The position numbers and the translations under genes are program-made. The notes below the pieces were generated by a model, which did no database searches, was not told the origin of the DNA, and saw nothing but the letters and a program-made list of their open reading frames with translations. Below, one piece after another: positions 42,079 to 55,530 of a DNA stretch of 64,000 nucleotides (positions within the stretch are counted from its first letter, which is position 1; each line of letters begins with the position of its first letter). The DNA lies in contig NZ_BANH01000061.1 in assembly GCF_000964465.1 (NCBI RefSeq), positions 33,282 to 97,281 on the forward strand, in the 5' to 3' direction. Origin of the DNA: Gluconobacter thailandicus F149-1 = NBRC 100600. GTDB taxonomy: Bacteria; Pseudomonadota; Alphaproteobacteria; Acetobacterales; Acetobacteraceae.

Positions 42079-43767
42079 TCAGATCCCGAGTTCCTGCTCA
42101 GCCTCATGCACAACTTCTGCCAGTGCGTCGGCCTCAAAAGGCGACACCAGCCCGGCATCTGCGACTAACTGTGCAAACGGCTTCGAACCACCTTCGGAGC
42201 AGAGATTGCGATAGGTTTCAAACGTGCCTTCCTTGTCCATTCGGGACCGAAGCCACAGTTGAAGCGCACAGCACTGAGCCAGCGCGTAATCAATGTAATA
42301 AAATGGCAGCCGGTAGATATGGAGTTGAGCCTGCCAGCGGCCGCCCTTGGCCGGATAGGCCAGATCACCCCAGTCCCGCCATGGCATGTACATCTTTTCC
42401 AGACGCGCCCAGGTCTTGTGCCGTTCCGCTGCGGTCATCTGCGGATTGGCATAGACCTCATGCTGGAAATGATCGACGCACACACCATAAGGGAAGAATG
42501 ACAGAGCATCGATGAGATGCATCCGGCGATACCGGTCCGCTGCTCCATCCTCAACCAGCGCGTCAATCTGCGGCCAGGTCAGGAATTCCAGGCCCATCGA
42601 ATGGATTTCTGCTGCTTCCATGGTTGGCCAGAGCTGGTCCACCCAATCCTGATCGCGGCTTTTCCAGTTCTGGAACGCATGACCCATTTCATGCGTGAAA
42701 ACGCCAATATCGTTATGCGTGCCGTTGAAATTGGCAAAGATGTAAGGGCTGCCAATGGTTGGGAAGGATGTGCAGAACCCACCGCCAGCTTTACCATCAC
42801 GGTTCTTCAGATCCAGATACCCAAGATCGCGCATCTGAACGTAGAAATCGCCCATTTCACCTTTGGGATCGAGCGCACGGAACATACCTTCAGCACGAGC
42901 AACCAGAAGATCATGATCGCCGGCTGGTTTCGGATTTCCCTGAAGATCGATCAGCGCCTCATCCCAGGCCCAGACCTTGTCCCACCCCATTTTCAGACGA
43001 CGCCGTTCCAGCAAAGACTGAACCAGCGGCGTGACAGAACTCAGAACCTTCTCACGGAAAGCTGCAACCTGTTCCGGGCCGTAATCCGTCCGGCGCATCC
43101 GGCGATAGCCCAGCTCGATATAGTTCTCAAACCCCAGCGTTTTGGCCATACGGTCACGCAATTCAACGAGGCGGCTGTAGAGGGTATCGAGAGCCTCACC
43201 GTTCTCTTCAAAGAACGTCCAGCGGGCCTTCTCGGCCGAATGTCGCATGTCACGGTCCGGGCCTTGCAGATAAGGCACCAGACCTGAAAGATTAAGCATC
43301 TTCCCATCAAACGGGATCTTTGCCGAGGCCAGCAATGCCGTGTATTCGCCCGTCAGGCGCGCTTCTTCTTCCAGATCAGTGCTGATGCGCGGATCGAACG
43401 TCGTGGTATCGGCTTCCCACAGACGCACAACATGCGGCGTGACCAGAGCTTCCAGCGCCGCACGGTCCGGGTCTGCCAGAAGGCGCTTTTTGATGGTGAC
43501 TTCATGATCGGTCGCGATCGGCGACAGACGATCCGCATAGTCACGATCCGCCTTGGCCTGCTCATCCTGCGTATTGCGCGAGAACTGAAGATGGACGTGC
43601 GACGCCCAGGATTCATATTCCCGGCGCACAAAATCAAAAGCTTGCGCGGCATCCTTGGAGCGCCCCTGATCCAGCAGGAGCGCAATATCGTCATACCGCG
43701 CCTTCAGCGAGGCTTCGTCAGGACGGGGAAAAGACAGGTCAGAGAATGGGGGGATTGTCTGTGTCAT
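42079..43767 (-). CDS. M3-family oligoendopeptidase (PepF-like)
   Basis: Zinc metallopeptidase that cleaves oligopeptides in the cytoplasm. The zinc site HEMGHAFQ is at residues 359-363 in GVFTHEMGHAFQNW, with the third ligand Glu in TMEAAEIHSMGLEFL downstream. The 562 residues have no signal peptide. The N-terminal half is helical (FVRREYESWASHVHLQFSRN). It ends 36 bases from a convergent gene and lies just downstream of the aminotransferase pair on the same strand. Confidence 0.9.
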   Translation of the reverse strand: MTQTIPPFSDLSFPRPDEASLKARYDDIALLLDQGRSKDAAQAFDFVRREYESWASHVHLQFSRNTQDEQAKADRDYADRLSPIATDHEVTIKKRLLADPDRAALEALVTPHVVRLWEADTTTFDPRISTDLEEEARLTGEYTALLASAKIPFDGKMLNLSGLVPYLQGPDRDMRHSAEKARWTFFEENGEALDTLYSRLVELRDRMAKTLGFENYIELGYRRMRRTDYGPEQVAAFREKVLSSVTPLVQSLLERRRLKMGWDKVWAWDEALIDLQGNPKPAGDHDLLVARAEGMFRALDPKGEMGDFYVQMRDLGYLDLKNRDGKAGGGFCTSFPTIGSPYIFANFNGTHNDIGVFTHEMGHAFQNWKSRDQDWVDQLWPTMEAAEIHSMGLEFLTWPQIDALVEDGAADRYRRMHLIDALSFFPYGVCVDHFQHEVYANPQMTAAERHKTWARLEKMYMPWRDWGDLAYPAKGGRWQAQLHIYRLPFYYIDYALAQCCALQLWLRSRMDKEGTFETYRNLCSEGGSKPFAQLVADAGLVSPFEADALAEVVHEAEQELGI

Positions 43768-43809
43768 GGTTCTAATTCTGACATTCCGCTCCGTCTCCGT
43801 CCATGCCCC

Positions 43810-46286
<2,477 letters not shown>

Positions 46287-46320
46287 TCATCTGCAGATGA
46301 GAGGTGCGTTTTTTACATAA

Positions 46321-46360
46321 AAAAGGCTGGATAACCCCTGGAGGAGCTATCCGGCCTTTT
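46321..46360 (-). terminator. leuB: Intrinsic terminator of the leu operon
   Basis: AAAAGGC-T-GGATA (46321-46333) pairs with TATCC-G-GCCTTTT (46348-46360). On the minus strand, downstream of the leuB stop at 46384, the hairpin is followed by TTTTTTA, a standard intrinsic terminator. Confidence 0.88.
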
Positions 46361-46383
46361 CACACGTCAGCCTTCCGGAAATA

Positions 46384-47493
46384 TCAGGCCAGCTTCTCCA
46401 TTTCACGAACGACAGCCTGGCCCATCATATCTGTGCCAACGCGAGCCATCCCCGGCGACATGATATCCGCCGTCCGCAGGCCACTTGCCAGTACGTTGGA
46501 CACAGCCTTTTCGATCAGGTCCGCATCATCCGCACGGTTCAGCGAATAACGGAGCAGCATGGCAAAGGACAGGATCTGCGCCAGAGGATTTGCAATCCCC
46601 TTGCCAGCAATATCCGGCGCGCTGCCATGGATCGGCTCGTACAACGCATTGCGCTTGCCATCGTCACGTACGATACCGAGCGTTGCAGATGGCAGCATAC
46701 CGAGCGAACCCGTCAGCATGGATGCCAGATCAGACAGGATATCGCCGAACAGGTTGCCCGTAACAATCACATCAAACTGGTTCGGATTACGAACGAGCTG
46801 CATCGCGCAGTTATCAGCCAGCATGTGGGACAGTTCCACATCCTGATATTCGCGCTTGTGCAGATCGGTGACGACTTCCTTCCACAGGAGGCCACTTTCC
46901 ATCACATTGCATTTCTCGACGGAGCAGACGCGGTTTCCGCGCTGACGGGCCATCTCAAAAGCAACGCGGGCAACACGTTCGATCTCGGACGTCGTGTAGA
47001 CTTCCGTATTGATCCCGCGGCGGGAACCGTCTGGAAGCGTCTCGATGCCACGAGGCTCACCGAAATAGATACCACCGACCGTCTCGCGAACGATCATGAT
47101 GTCCAGCCCGCGCACCACTTCCGGCTTCAAAGCAGATGCATCAATCAGTGCATCAAAAAGCTGGGCCGGACGAAGATTTGCAAAAAGCTCAAGCTCCTTG
47201 CGCAGCTTCAGGATGGCAACTTCAGGACGCTTGTCGAACCCGACATGACCCCAGGCCGGATCACCGACCGAGCCGAACAGAACCGCATCGGACTGCTTGG
47301 CCAGTTCAATGACTTCGTCACGGATGGGAACACCGTGCACTGCAAGAGAAGCCGCGCCAACGAGTTCTTCCGTAATGTCCAGCTTCAGGCCACGGTTCGC
47401 GTCCAGCCAATGCACAATCCGTGCAACTTCACGCATGACTTCCGGGCCGATACCATCACCGGCAAGAACAAGAAGCTTGTAAGCTTCACTCAT
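46384..47493 (-). CDS. leuB: 3-isopropylmalate dehydrogenase LeuB
   Basis: Oxidatively decarboxylates 3-isopropylmalate with NAD+. The 369 residues start at [20 protein letters not shown]; the upstream in-frame extension is inside leuD. Family motifs are [54 protein letters not shown] and [23 protein letters not shown] overlaps the leuD stop (ATGA). The operon terminator lies downstream. Confidence 0.96.
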   Translation of the reverse strand: MSEAYKLLVLAGDGIGPEVMREVARIVHWLDANRGLKLDITEELVGAASLAVHGVPIRDEVIELAKQSDAVLFGSVGDPAWGHVGFDKRPEVAILKLRKELELFANLRPAQLFDALIDASALKPEVVRGLDIMIVRETVGGIYFGEPRGIETLPDGSRRGINTEVYTTSEIERVARVAFEMARQRGNRVCSVEKCNVMESGLLWKEVVTDLHKREYQDVELSHMLADNCAMQLVRNPNQFDVIVTGNLFGDILSDLASMLTGSLGMLPSATLGIVRDDGKRNALYEPIHGSAPDIAGKGIANPLAQILSFAMLLRYSLNRADDADLIEKAVSNVLASGLRTADIMSPGMARVGTDMMGQAVVREMEKLA

Positions 47494-48116
47494 TTGGCAG
47501 TTCCCATGCTGATTGACGGTACCCATGCACGGCTGGCTTGATGTTCGAAGCTGCTGATTTCTGCATCATGCGCCAGTGTCTGACCGATATCGTCCAGGCC
47601 TTCGAGCAGCATGTGACGGCGGAAAGGATCCACTTCGAACGGAACGACATTGCCATCCGGACGAATAATGATCTGCTTTTCCAGATCGACCGTCAGACGG
47701 GAATTTGACCCCTGACGCGCATCACCCATCAGTTCGTCACAGATTTCCCGTGGCAGACGGATCGGCAGGATACCGTTCTTGAAACAGTTATTGAAAAAAA
47801 TGTCGGCAAAGCTCGGCGCGATAACGCAGCGAATGCCGAAATCCAGTAGAGCCCAAGGGGCGTGCTCACGGGAGGAGCCACAGCCGAGGTTGTCATAGGT
47901 AATGAGGATTTCAGCATGACGATACGGCTCTTTGTTTAGAACAAAGTCCGGGTTCTCGTTGCCGTTATCGTCGTAACGCTGCGCCGCGAACGCATTCTTG
48001 CCAAGACCCGTGCGCTGGATAGTCTTCAGAAAACGTGCCGGAATGATCTGATCGGTATCGATGTTTTCGTTCGGCATCGGAGCCGCAATGGCGGTCAGTT
48101 CCGTGAACTTTTCCAT
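47490..48116 (-). CDS. leuD: 3-isopropylmalate dehydratase small subunit LeuD
   Basis: Swivelling-domain subunit that pairs with LeuC. It starts [20 protein letters not shown], then [12 protein letters not shown], and has [20 protein letters not shown], the substrate-loop signature, and [17 protein letters not shown]. 208 residues is normal. It overlaps leuC by three bases at its start and leuB by four at its end. Confidence 0.96.
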   Translation of the reverse strand: MEKFTELTAIAAPMPNENIDTDQIIPARFLKTIQRTGLGKNAFAAQRYDDNGNENPDFVLNKEPYRHAEILITYDNLGCGSSREHAPWALLDFGIRCVIAPSFADIFFNNCFKNGILPIRLPREICDELMGDARQGSNSRLTVDLEKQIIIRPDGNVVPFEVDPFRRHMLLEGLDDIGQTLAHDAEISSFEHQASRAWVPSISMGTAK

Positions 48117-49543
48117 CAGACGGTTTCCTTCATCAGCTCGCGCACATCACACAGCGTGCCCGTCACAGCCGCGGCCGCCGCCATGGACGGTGAGCATAGA
48201 TGCGTTCTGCCGCCCGGCCCCTGACGGCCTTCAAAGTTACGATTGGACGTAGAAGCGCAACGCTGCCCCGGCGTCAGACGATCCGGGTTCATCCCCAGAC
48301 ACATCGAGCAGCCAGCCTCACGCCACTCAAAACCGGCCTCGAGGAAGATCTTGTCCAAGCCTTCAGCCTCGGCAGCTTCTTTTACGAGCCCCGATCCAGG
48401 GACGATCATGGCGCGAACAGTCTTAGCGACATGACGCCCACGAACAACTTCCGCCGCAGCCCGCAGATCTTCCAATCGGCTGTTGGTGCAGGAGCCAATG
48501 AACACGACATCTACGGGTGTTCCGGCAATCTTCTGCCCAGCCGTCAGCCCCATGTAATCCAGAGCGCGCTGGACCTGCGCAGCCTGTGCAGGGTCCTTGA
48601 AGTCAGAAGGAGACGGCACTACGCCATCAATCGGCAGAACGTCCTGCGGACTGTTGCCCCAGGTCACGGAAGGCACAATGTCTTCGGCCTTCAACGTCAC
48701 TTCCGTGTCGAAATGAGCGCCTTCATCAGACGCCAGCGTACGCCAGTAAGCACAGGCCTGCTCAAAAGCTTCACCCTTCGGTGCGAACGGACGCCCCTTC
48801 ACATAAGCAAAAGTCGTTTCGTCCGGAGCAATCAGACCAGCCTTTGCGCCGCCCTCAATAGACATGTTGCAAAGCGTCATGCGCCCCGCCATGTCCAGAT
48901 CGCGGATGGCAGAGCCTGCAAACTCGATTACATGTCCAGTGCCGCCAGCTGTGCCAATCTTTCCGATAATGGCCAGCATGATGTCCTTGGCTGTCACGCC
49001 CGGACCCACTTTGCCCTCAACAGAAACACGCATGTTCTTTGCGGGCTTCTGGAGAAGCGTCTGAGTCGCCATGACGTGTTCAACTTCAGACGTACCAATA
49101 CCGAACGCGAGCGCGCCAAGAGCACCATGCGTCGAAGTATGACTGTCACCACAAACGATCGTCATGCCTGGCAGAGAAATACCCTGCTCCGGGCCCACAA
49201 CGTGAACGATGCCTTGAGAAGCGGAACGCAACGGGAAATAGGGAACGCCGAACTCGGCGACATTCTTCTCCAGCGTTTCGATCTGGAGACGACTTTCCGG
49301 CTCTTCGATCGGCTGGGAACGGTCGGACGTAGGAACGTTGTGGTCCACCACGGCGACAGTTGCATCTGGACGACGCAGGCGACGTCCAGCCATCCGTAGG
49401 CCTTCGAAAGCCTGCGGGCTTGTCACCTCATGAACAAGGTGACGGTCGATGTATAGGATGCACGTCCCGTCTTCGAGGCGGTCAACGACGTGATCGGCCC
49501 AGATCTTGTCAAACAGTGTTCTGGGCGAAGAAGAAACGGGCAT
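48116..49543 (-). CDS. leuC: 3-isopropylmalate dehydratase large subunit LeuC
   Basis: Aconitase-like subunit carrying a 4Fe-4S cluster that isomerises 2- to 3-isopropylmalate. Cluster ligands are the Cys in FIGSCTNSR and the pair in [42 protein letters not shown] and [16 protein letters not shown] are hallmark elements. 475 residues is the bacterial LeuC length. GGAG sits 7 bases before the ATG and the gene begins only 20 bases after the rplS stop, so it appears part of the ribosomal-protein transcript. Confidence 0.96.
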   Translation of the reverse strand: MPVSSSPRTLFDKIWADHVVDRLEDGTCILYIDRHLVHEVTSPQAFEGLRMAGRRLRRPDATVAVVDHNVPTSDRSQPIEEPESRLQIETLEKNVAEFGVPYFPLRSASQGIVHVVGPEQGISLPGMTIVCGDSHTSTHGALGALAFGIGTSEVEHVMATQTLLQKPAKNMRVSVEGKVGPGVTAKDIMLAIIGKIGTAGGTGHVIEFAGSAIRDLDMAGRMTLCNMSIEGGAKAGLIAPDETTFAYVKGRPFAPKGEAFEQACAYWRTLASDEGAHFDTEVTLKAEDIVPSVTWGNSPQDVLPIDGVVPSPSDFKDPAQAAQVQRALDYMGLTAGQKIAGTPVDVVFIGSCTNSRLEDLRAAAEVVRGRHVAKTVRAMIVPGSGLVKEAAEAEGLDKIFLEAGFEWREAGCSMCLGMNPDRLTPGQRCASTSNRNFEGRQGPGGRTHLCSPSMAAAAAVTGTLCDVRELMKETV

Positions 49544-49563
49544 CCTTATACTCCAACCTTGAC

Positions 49564-49956
49564 TTAGGAAGCGGCTTTTTCGCCAGCCTTCGGCAGATCG
49601 CGCGGGCGCTCTGCAATACGGGCAGACTTACCCGAACGGCCACGCAGGTAGTACAGCTTTGCGCGACGCACCTTACCACGACGCACCACTTCGATGCTGG
49701 CGAGGGACGGAGCGTACAGCGGGAACACACGCTCCACACCTTCACCGTTGGAAATCTTGCGAACCGTGAAGTTGCTGTTCAGGCCCTTGTTGGAACGGGC
49801 AATGACAACGCCTTCGAAGTTCTGCACGCGCTCACGCGTACCTTCGACAACGCGGACGCCAACGCGAACCGTGTCACCTGCGATGAATTCCGGAACGGCG
49901 CGAGCCGTGGAAAGACGCTCGATTTCGCGCGCCTCGTACTGCTGGATAATGTTCAT
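49564..49956 (-). CDS. rplS: Ribosomal protein bL19
   Basis: Large-subunit protein at the intersubunit bridge. [15 protein letters not shown], then [39 protein letters not shown] and [27 protein letters not shown] (family signature) are seen. ATG at 49956, 7 bases after AGGAG, gives 130 residues. It is the last gene of the rpsP-rimM-trmD-rplS string. Confidence 0.97.
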   Translation of the reverse strand: MNIIQQYEAREIERLSTARAVPEFIAGDTVRVGVRVVEGTRERVQNFEGVVIARSNKGLNSNFTVRKISNGEGVERVFPLYAPSLASIEVVRRGKVRRAKLYYLRGRSGKSARIAERPRDLPKAGEKAAS

Positions 49957-49980
49957 GACCAAACTCCTGGAAACAAAAAT

Positions 49981-50685
49981 TCAATGAACCTGCTGTCGCG
50001 CCAGGTACGCATCCCACAGATCGGGGCGACGTGCCTTCGTGACGGCGATTGACTGTTCATGACGCCAGCGGGCGATGGCACCATGATTGCCGGAGAGCAG
50101 GATTTCGGGCACTTCGCGCCCATCCCAGACCGCCGGCTTGGTATATTGCGGGTACTCCAGCAGACCTTCGGCAAAACTTTCGTCCTGACCACTGATCTGG
50201 GAACCCATCACTCCCGGTAAAAGACGTACACATGCATCCAGAAGCATCAGGGCCGGAATTTCTCCGCCTGACAGCACGACATCGCCCATACTGAACTGTT
50301 CGATGTCGTGCTTTTCCAGCACACGCTCGTCGATACCTTCAAAACGCCCACACAGAACCACAACGCCCGGCCCTGCCACGAAACGCTCTGCATCCTCATG
50401 GGACAGACGGCGCCCACGGGGCGTCGGATAAATGACTGGACGCCCATCCAGCGCCGGAAGCGCCGAAAGAGCCGTATCCAGAACATCTGCCCGCATCACC
50501 ATGCCGGCTCCACCGCCAAACGGCGTGTCATCCACAGCGCGATGTCGGCCCAGTCCATGCTCACGCAGGTCATGCGATTCACAGGACCAGATACCGCGCT
50601 CAAGCGCCCTGCCCGCCAGGGAAAAACCAAGCGGCCCCGGAAACATGTCCGGAAACAGGGTCAGGATGTCAGCGCGCCAACTCAT
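49981..50685 (-). CDS. trmD: tRNA (guanine(37)-N(1))-methyltransferase TrmD
   Basis: Essential tRNA modification enzyme methylating G37 next to the anticodon to prevent frameshifting. The SPOUT knot is shown by [32 protein letters not shown] and [20 protein letters not shown], the SAM-binding region. 234 residues. Its ATG overlaps the rimM stop by four bases. The gap to rplS is 24 bases. Confidence 0.96.
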   Translation of the reverse strand: MSWRADILTLFPDMFPGPLGFSLAGRALERGIWSCESHDLREHGLGRHRAVDDTPFGGGAGMVMRADVLDTALSALPALDGRPVIYPTPRGRRLSHEDAERFVAGPGVVVLCGRFEGIDERVLEKHDIEQFSMGDVVLSGGEIPALMLLDACVRLLPGVMGSQISGQDESFAEGLLEYPQYTKPAVWDGREVPEILLSGNHGAIARWRHEQSIAVTKARRPDLWDAYLARQQVH

Positions 50686-51224
50686 GCCCGGACCTGAACC
50701 TCTCCGTCGAGATCACCTTCGACCTCAACTTCGATCGGCGGCACGACAGTCACGCGACGCTGCGCGAGATCGACATACGGCACACAGGCCATCGTAAATG
50801 GAACAATCAGACCTCGATCGATCTCGAGACTGACGCCAGCGCCGTAATCATGAACCACGGCAATGGTTCCAAGAACGTCCCCACTTTCGGAAACGGCTGT
50901 CATGCCGATCAGATCGGCATGATAAAACTCGTCTTCCTCAACGGCGGGCAAAACATCGCGCGTAACATATAAGCGCCGGTTAACGACCCGTTCAGCAGCC
51001 GTCCGGTCTGGCAGAGTATTTCCCTGCCCATCCGTCAAAGCTGCAACACCGGGAGAAACCCAACGCGCCGTCCATGCTGCTCCATGCTCGTCATGCAACG
51101 CACCGATTGTTTCGACCGTTTCCGGATCGTCGGTGGCGGCATGCAGATGCACCAGACCACGAACACCATGCGGGCGACCGATGGTGGCGATCAGAACATC
51201 ACTGTCAGGGTTGAAGCGGGGCAC
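50682..51224 (-). CDS. rimM: Ribosome maturation factor RimM
   Basis: Assembly factor for the 30S head domain, binding uS19. It opens [18 protein letters not shown], followed by a PRC-barrel part [22 protein letters not shown] and [20 protein letters not shown], the C-terminal half typical of RimM. 180 residues. It lies between rpsP and trmD as in most bacteria and overlaps trmD by four bases. Confidence 0.95.
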   Translation of the reverse strand: MPRFNPDSDVLIATIGRPHGVRGLVHLHAATDDPETVETIGALHDEHGAAWTARWVSPGVAALTDGQGNTLPDRTAAERVVNRRLYVTRDVLPAVEEDEFYHADLIGMTAVSESGDVLGTIAVVHDYGAGVSLEIDRGLIVPFTMACVPYVDLAQRRVTVVPPIEVEVEGDLDGEVQVRA

Positions 51225-51255
51225 GGGTCAAGCGTCCTGGTGCGTCAGCAGTTGC

Positions 51256-51609
51256 TCAGCCGGCCGTAGCAGCGGCAGCAGCAGCGGCGTCAGCCGCGCG
51301 CTTCTGTGCCTTTGCCTTCGGAGCGGACTGCTTCGGCTGCTCGCTGTATGTCGGCTTGGGAGCCAGACCAGCGTTACCAAGGAAACGTGCAACGCGATCC
51401 GTAGCCTGTGCGCCGTTGGACAGCCAGTGCGTGATGCGCTCGCCATCGAGGCGGATACGGTCAGCATGGTCGGAAGGCAGCATCGGGTTGTATGCACCAA
51501 CCTTCTCGATGAAACGGCCGTCGCGCGGACTGCGGCTGTCAGCAACAACGATGTGGTAGTAAGGGCGCTTCTTGGCACCTGCGCGTGCAAGGCGAATCTT
51601 AAGGCTCAT
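51256..51609 (-). CDS. rpsP: Ribosomal protein bS16
   Basis: Small-subunit protein needed for 30S assembly. It opens [20 protein letters not shown], then [22 protein letters not shown], the family signature. The 117 residues include a lysine/alanine-rich tail ([19 protein letters not shown]) beyond the conserved 85-residue core, typical of alphaproteobacteria. It lies 40 bases after ffh. Confidence 0.97.
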   Translation of the reverse strand: MSLKIRLARAGAKKRPYYHIVVADSRSPRDGRFIEKVGAYNPMLPSDHADRIRLDGERITHWLSNGAQATDRVARFLGNAGLAPKPTYSEQPKQSAPKAKAQKRAADAAAAAAATAG

Positions 51610-51649
51610 GAAAAACTCCTGAAGGACAAACTTGAAAACTTGAGACTGA

Positions 51650-53065
51650 TCAGGCGAAAGGCGGGCGGCCGCCAGGCTTGCCCATGCCCTTCATCATATC
51701 AGCCAGACCACCTGCCCCACCCATGCCACGCATCAGGCCACCAAGGCCCATTTTGCTGATGCGCTTCATCATTGTGGACATGTCGTCAAACTGCTTGAGC
51801 AGACGGTTCACTTCCTGAACCGTCGTTCCGGAACCCGAGGCAATCCGCTTCTTGCGGGATGCCTTGATGATCCCCGGCGTCTTGCGTTCCTGCTTGGTCA
51901 TCGAGGAAATGATGGCCTTGTGACGCTTGAAGATCGAGGTGTCGATCTCCTTGTCACCCAGCATATCCTTGATCTTACCCATACCCGGAAGCATACCGAG
52001 AATACCCGAGATCGACCCCATACGGTTGATCTGATTGATCTGGGAGACATAGTCATCCAGATCAAACTTGCCAGCGAGCATCTTCTTGGCGACGCGCTCA
52101 CCTTCCTCGTGGTCGAGCGTTTCCGCTGCGCGCTCCACAAGACCAGCCACGTCACCCAGACCGAGAATACGACCTGCAACGCGCTCCGGATGGAATTCTT
52201 CGAGGGCTTCCAGCTTTTCACCAGAGCCGGTCAGCTTGATCGGCGCACCCGTGATGGCCTTCATGGACAGGGCCGCGCCACCGCGTGCGTCACCGTCCAT
52301 ACGGCTCATGACGACGCCGGTAATACCGACAGCCTCATTGAAGGACTTGGCTGTATTAACCGCGTCCTGACCCGTCATCGCATCCACAACCAGCAGTGTT
52401 TCTGCCGGGGTCGTGACCGCGCGGATCTGACGCACCTCGTCCATCAGAGCTTCGTCAATAGAGAGACGGCCTGCAGTATCGAGAATGACGATATCGTAGC
52501 CTTCGCGACGCCCCGTATCGAGCGCGCGCTTGGCGATTTCTACGGGCGACTGGCCAGCAACGATCGGAAGGGCCGTAACCTTCTTGGTGATCGCATTGAC
52601 GCGCTCTGCCAACTGCTGAAGCTGGAGCTGAGCGGCCGGACGATAGACGTCCAGACTGGCGAGCAGGACTTTCTTGCCTTCACGCTGAGACAGACGCAGG
52701 GCAATCTTGCCGGAAGTCGTGGTCTTACCCGAACCCTGAAGACCAACCATCAGCACAGGAACAGGCGGCACAGCTGAGAGGTTCAGCGGAACTGCACCTG
52801 CACCACCAAGCGCGTCAATCAGCGCGTCGTTAACGATCTTGGCAACAGCCTGCCCCGGAGAAACGCTCTCAAGCACTTCATGCCCGACAGCGCGCTCACG
52901 GACCTTGTTAACGAAATCACGGACCACCGGCAGCGCGACGTCCGCTTCCAGCATAGCCAGACGGACTTCGCGCATCGCCTCGGTGACATCACCCTCTGAG
53001 AGCTTCCCGTTCTTGGAAAGTCCTTCGAGGACACCGGACATCTTGCCTGAGAGTTGATCGAACAA
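51650..53065 (-). CDS. ffh: Signal recognition particle protein Ffh
   Basis: GTPase that, with 4.5S RNA, targets membrane proteins to the translocon. The NG domain shows [16 protein letters not shown] (P-loop), [29 protein letters not shown] and [12 protein letters not shown]. The methionine-rich M domain ends the protein ([19 protein letters not shown] and [11 protein letters not shown]). 471 residues. It begins the ffh-rpsP-rimM-trmD-rplS-leuCDB string. The 4.5S RNA gene was not seen here. Confidence 0.97.
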   Translation of the reverse strand: MFDQLSGKMSGVLEGLSKNGKLSEGDVTEAMREVRLAMLEADVALPVVRDFVNKVRERAVGHEVLESVSPGQAVAKIVNDALIDALGGAGAVPLNLSAVPPVPVLMVGLQGSGKTTTSGKIALRLSQREGKKVLLASLDVYRPAAQLQLQQLAERVNAITKKVTALPIVAGQSPVEIAKRALDTGRREGYDIVILDTAGRLSIDEALMDEVRQIRAVTTPAETLLVVDAMTGQDAVNTAKSFNEAVGITGVVMSRMDGDARGGAALSMKAITGAPIKLTGSGEKLEALEEFHPERVAGRILGLGDVAGLVERAAETLDHEEGERVAKKMLAGKFDLDDYVSQINQINRMGSISGILGMLPGMGKIKDMLGDKEIDTSIFKRHKAIISSMTKQERKTPGIIKASRKKRIASGSGTTVQEVNRLLKQFDDMSTMMKRISKMGLGGLMRGMGGAGGLADMMKGMGKPGGRPPFA

Positions 53066-53136
53066 CGGGCCACCTTACAGCAAACAGAAACGCGCCACTG
53101 CGCGAGCCTTCGCGATGTGGCGTGTCCGAAAACAGG

Positions 53137-53181
53137 ACCGCTCTATCGTCTTGAGACGCTGGCGTCAAGCAATAGAGCGGT
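53137..53181 (-). terminator. Strong hairpin between the Spy-like gene and ffh
   Basis: ACCGCTCTAT (53137-53146) pairs perfectly with ATAGAGCGGT (53172-53181), and GACGC-TG-GCGTC forms an inner stem. On the minus strand, it is 14 bases after the Spy-like stop and is followed by CCTGTTTTC, a weak T tract. Likely terminates that gene before ffh. Confidence 0.6.
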
Positions 53182-53194
53182 ATTCAGTCAGAAA

Positions 53195-53716
53195 TCAGGG
53201 AGCGGGCGGCGGACCGTCCTCTGGCGGGTGGCCCATGATGGCATCCAGCTGCTCGTGAAGCGAACGGATCTTTTCCATCGTTGCGTTAGCCTGACGACGT
53301 TGGTCGGGCGTCAGGACATCGTGGAGCTTTTCCTGCGTTGCAAGACGAGCCTGCGCTTCCTGCGCATGCAACTCGCTCTCCTGACGCGTCAGGTCTGTAA
53401 GCAGGGACCGATTGAGATCCCCTTCAGCGGACAGTTCTGTGCGGATCTTGTCACGGAGGGCTTTCAGCTTTTCATGCTGAGCCTTCATATCCTCATGCGC
53501 TTGCTTGAAGATCGTATGGACCTGAGCCTTCTGTGCATCCGTCAAAGCGACACCAGGTGGAAACGGAGGCGGCATATCGCCAGGACCGTGGTCACCGTGC
53601 ATTCCGGCATGTGGCGCAACGGGCTGACCCGGATGGGCCTGAGCCAGAAGCGGCGCAGCCAGAAGGCCGACAGACGCAGCGACAGGAAGAAAAGCAAAAA
53701 GACGAAAGGCCGTCAT
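53195..53716 (-). CDS. Spy/CpxP-like periplasmic protein
   Basis: 173 residues from ATG at 53716 (AAGGA upstream; a first ATG at 53725 is too near that site). A signal peptide (MTAFRLFAFLPVAASVGLLA) is cleaved near LLAQA. A His/Pro-rich segment (HPGQPVAPHAGMHGDHGPGD) is followed by helices with LTDAQKAQVHTIFKQAHEDM and DVLTPDQRRQANATMEKI, the LTxxQ repeats of the Spy/CpxP family. Such proteins act as periplasmic chaperones or metal-linked stress sensors. The function here is inferred. Confidence 0.82.
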   Translation of the reverse strand: MTAFRLFAFLPVAASVGLLAAPLLAQAHPGQPVAPHAGMHGDHGPGDMPPPFPPGVALTDAQKAQVHTIFKQAHEDMKAQHEKLKALRDKIRTELSAEGDLNRSLLTDLTRQESELHAQEAQARLATQEKLHDVLTPDQRRQANATMEKIRSLHEQLDAIMGHPPEDGPPPAP

Positions 53717-53945
53717 GGATGTCATATCCTTGAGGGTTGTCGGAGACGGAAGCGCACTCCCGCTTCCCTGACAATCAAGATGACACGTTCTTTGTTACAA
53801 AACTCCCCTACTCCTGTTTCGAAACGTAAACCTTATAGGGGTATGTAACTCACAAGCCCTCTTGACGTCCTTTCGTCCACATTGCATGAAGCGCGCACAT
53901 CCTGAAAACAGGATCGGCTCCCGTTCTAATCATGAACAGGTGTCT

Positions 53946-54464
<519 letters not shown>

Positions 54465-54707
54465 ATGAGTTCTGTTTTCCCCCTTCGTCGCTCTGACGAC
54501 ATCTTTATAACGCGTCGGGAAGCTTCTGAGCGACTACGCGTGTCCCTCTCAACGATCGACAGATATGTCGCTGCGGGCGAGCTCGAACGCTTGAAAATCG
54601 GTCCAAGGCGAACTCTGTTTCGACTGCGCGATGTCGAAAGGCTCGTCCGTCGTGACGGCAGCGCTTCTTCCGCCATGCAGACCACACTGAGCAACGTCTG
54701 GTCGTAG
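54465..54707 (+). CDS. Excisionase-like helix-turn-helix protein
   Basis: 80 residues from ATG at 54465 (AAGG 6 bases upstream). After a short lead, FITRREASERLRVSLSTIDR forms a helix-turn-helix, then YVAAGELERLKIGPRRTLFR and LRDVERLV match the winged helix of the MerR-like excisionase/AlpA family (HTH_17). Such proteins guide site-specific excision or activate element genes. No integrase accompanies it in the window, so the element may be a remnant. Position right after a tRNA supports a mobile origin. Confidence 0.75.
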   Translation: MSSVFPLRRSDDIFITRREASERLRVSLSTIDRYVAAGELERLKIGPRRTLFRLRDVERLVRRDGSASSAMQTTLSNVWS

Positions 54708-54752
54708 CTGCTGATTTCATCAGCGCAGGATACCTGCGGATCTTTCCTTTCC

Positions 54753-55445
54753 ATGATGAAAGCTAGCGCTATGTTTGACGTCGCTGACATTGACTTTGCT
54801 TGGGACAGCCCTTGGGACTCCCTGGAGATGAAATGCGTCTATCAGGATATTGTTTTCTGGATCCTTTGTGATGTTACTCGAGAGATTGATCCCTATTACA
54901 AGACTAATTGCTACAAAGTAGATAATCCCGATAATTTATTTTCGGCACCAACTACCGTAAACGACTTACATAACTTGTTCTGGGCATCTCCTTCGGAGAT
55001 TTCTGAAGGGTGGTCTCTATTCAAAATGATAAACGGTAATTTTTCAGACACTAAGCTTTTTGAAATCCTCAATACATTTCTTTTCCTGAAAGACAAATCT
55101 ACGGTTGCACAGCCAACGATAGATGAAATCATGGAGCTTTTGTTTGCCCGTGCTTCGCATTGGTCAGATAGACTGACGATTGAAGATCTCCTGCCTCAGC
55201 TGACTTCTGGCAGGATGATCCAGGTCCATGATCAGTCCCCGTCTGGAGGGCTGCCGCTGAACGTTATCGCGGAGCAAGTCCTGTTTTATAAAAGGCCGAT
55301 ACGATCTGACGAGCAGCTTATTCTTGCCCGTGCTTTGACATATCTTGGATGGCGACGGCATCGTACCGCCCAGACACGCCGATGGATTGCTCCCCCTGAC
55401 TTTCCGACAAAAGATCCCGGCAAACTTCGATGGCATTACAGGTGA
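54753..55445 (+). CDS. Hypothetical protein of the tRNA-Ser island
   Basis: 230 residues (or 224 from ATG at 54771). Not recognised. It is more AT-rich than its surroundings and rich in Asp, Phe and Trp in the first half (FDVADIDFAWDSPWD). The C-terminal 60 residues contain ALTYLGWRRHRTAQTRRWIA, which resembles the winged-helix tail of phage/plasmid primases, but this is weak. Composition and neighbours suggest a foreign origin. No good ribosome site was seen. Confidence 0.5.
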   Translation: MMKASAMFDVADIDFAWDSPWDSLEMKCVYQDIVFWILCDVTREIDPYYKTNCYKVDNPDNLFSAPTTVNDLHNLFWASPSEISEGWSLFKMINGNFSDTKLFEILNTFLFLKDKSTVAQPTIDEIMELLFARASHWSDRLTIEDLLPQLTSGRMIQVHDQSPSGGLPLNVIAEQVLFYKRPIRSDEQLILARALTYLGWRRHRTAQTRRWIAPPDFPTKDPGKLRWHYR

Positions 55446-55530
55446 CGATGTCCGCCAAAGCACAGCGACTTCGCGAGTACCTTTGCACGAGAGAAAACAT
55501 CCCGCAGGCGATTATCATGGCGTTTGATGG

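Noticed and set aside
48200..49399. 399-residue plus-strand frame inside leuC
   Set aside because: Fully antisense to the recognised leuC gene with no conserved motifs.
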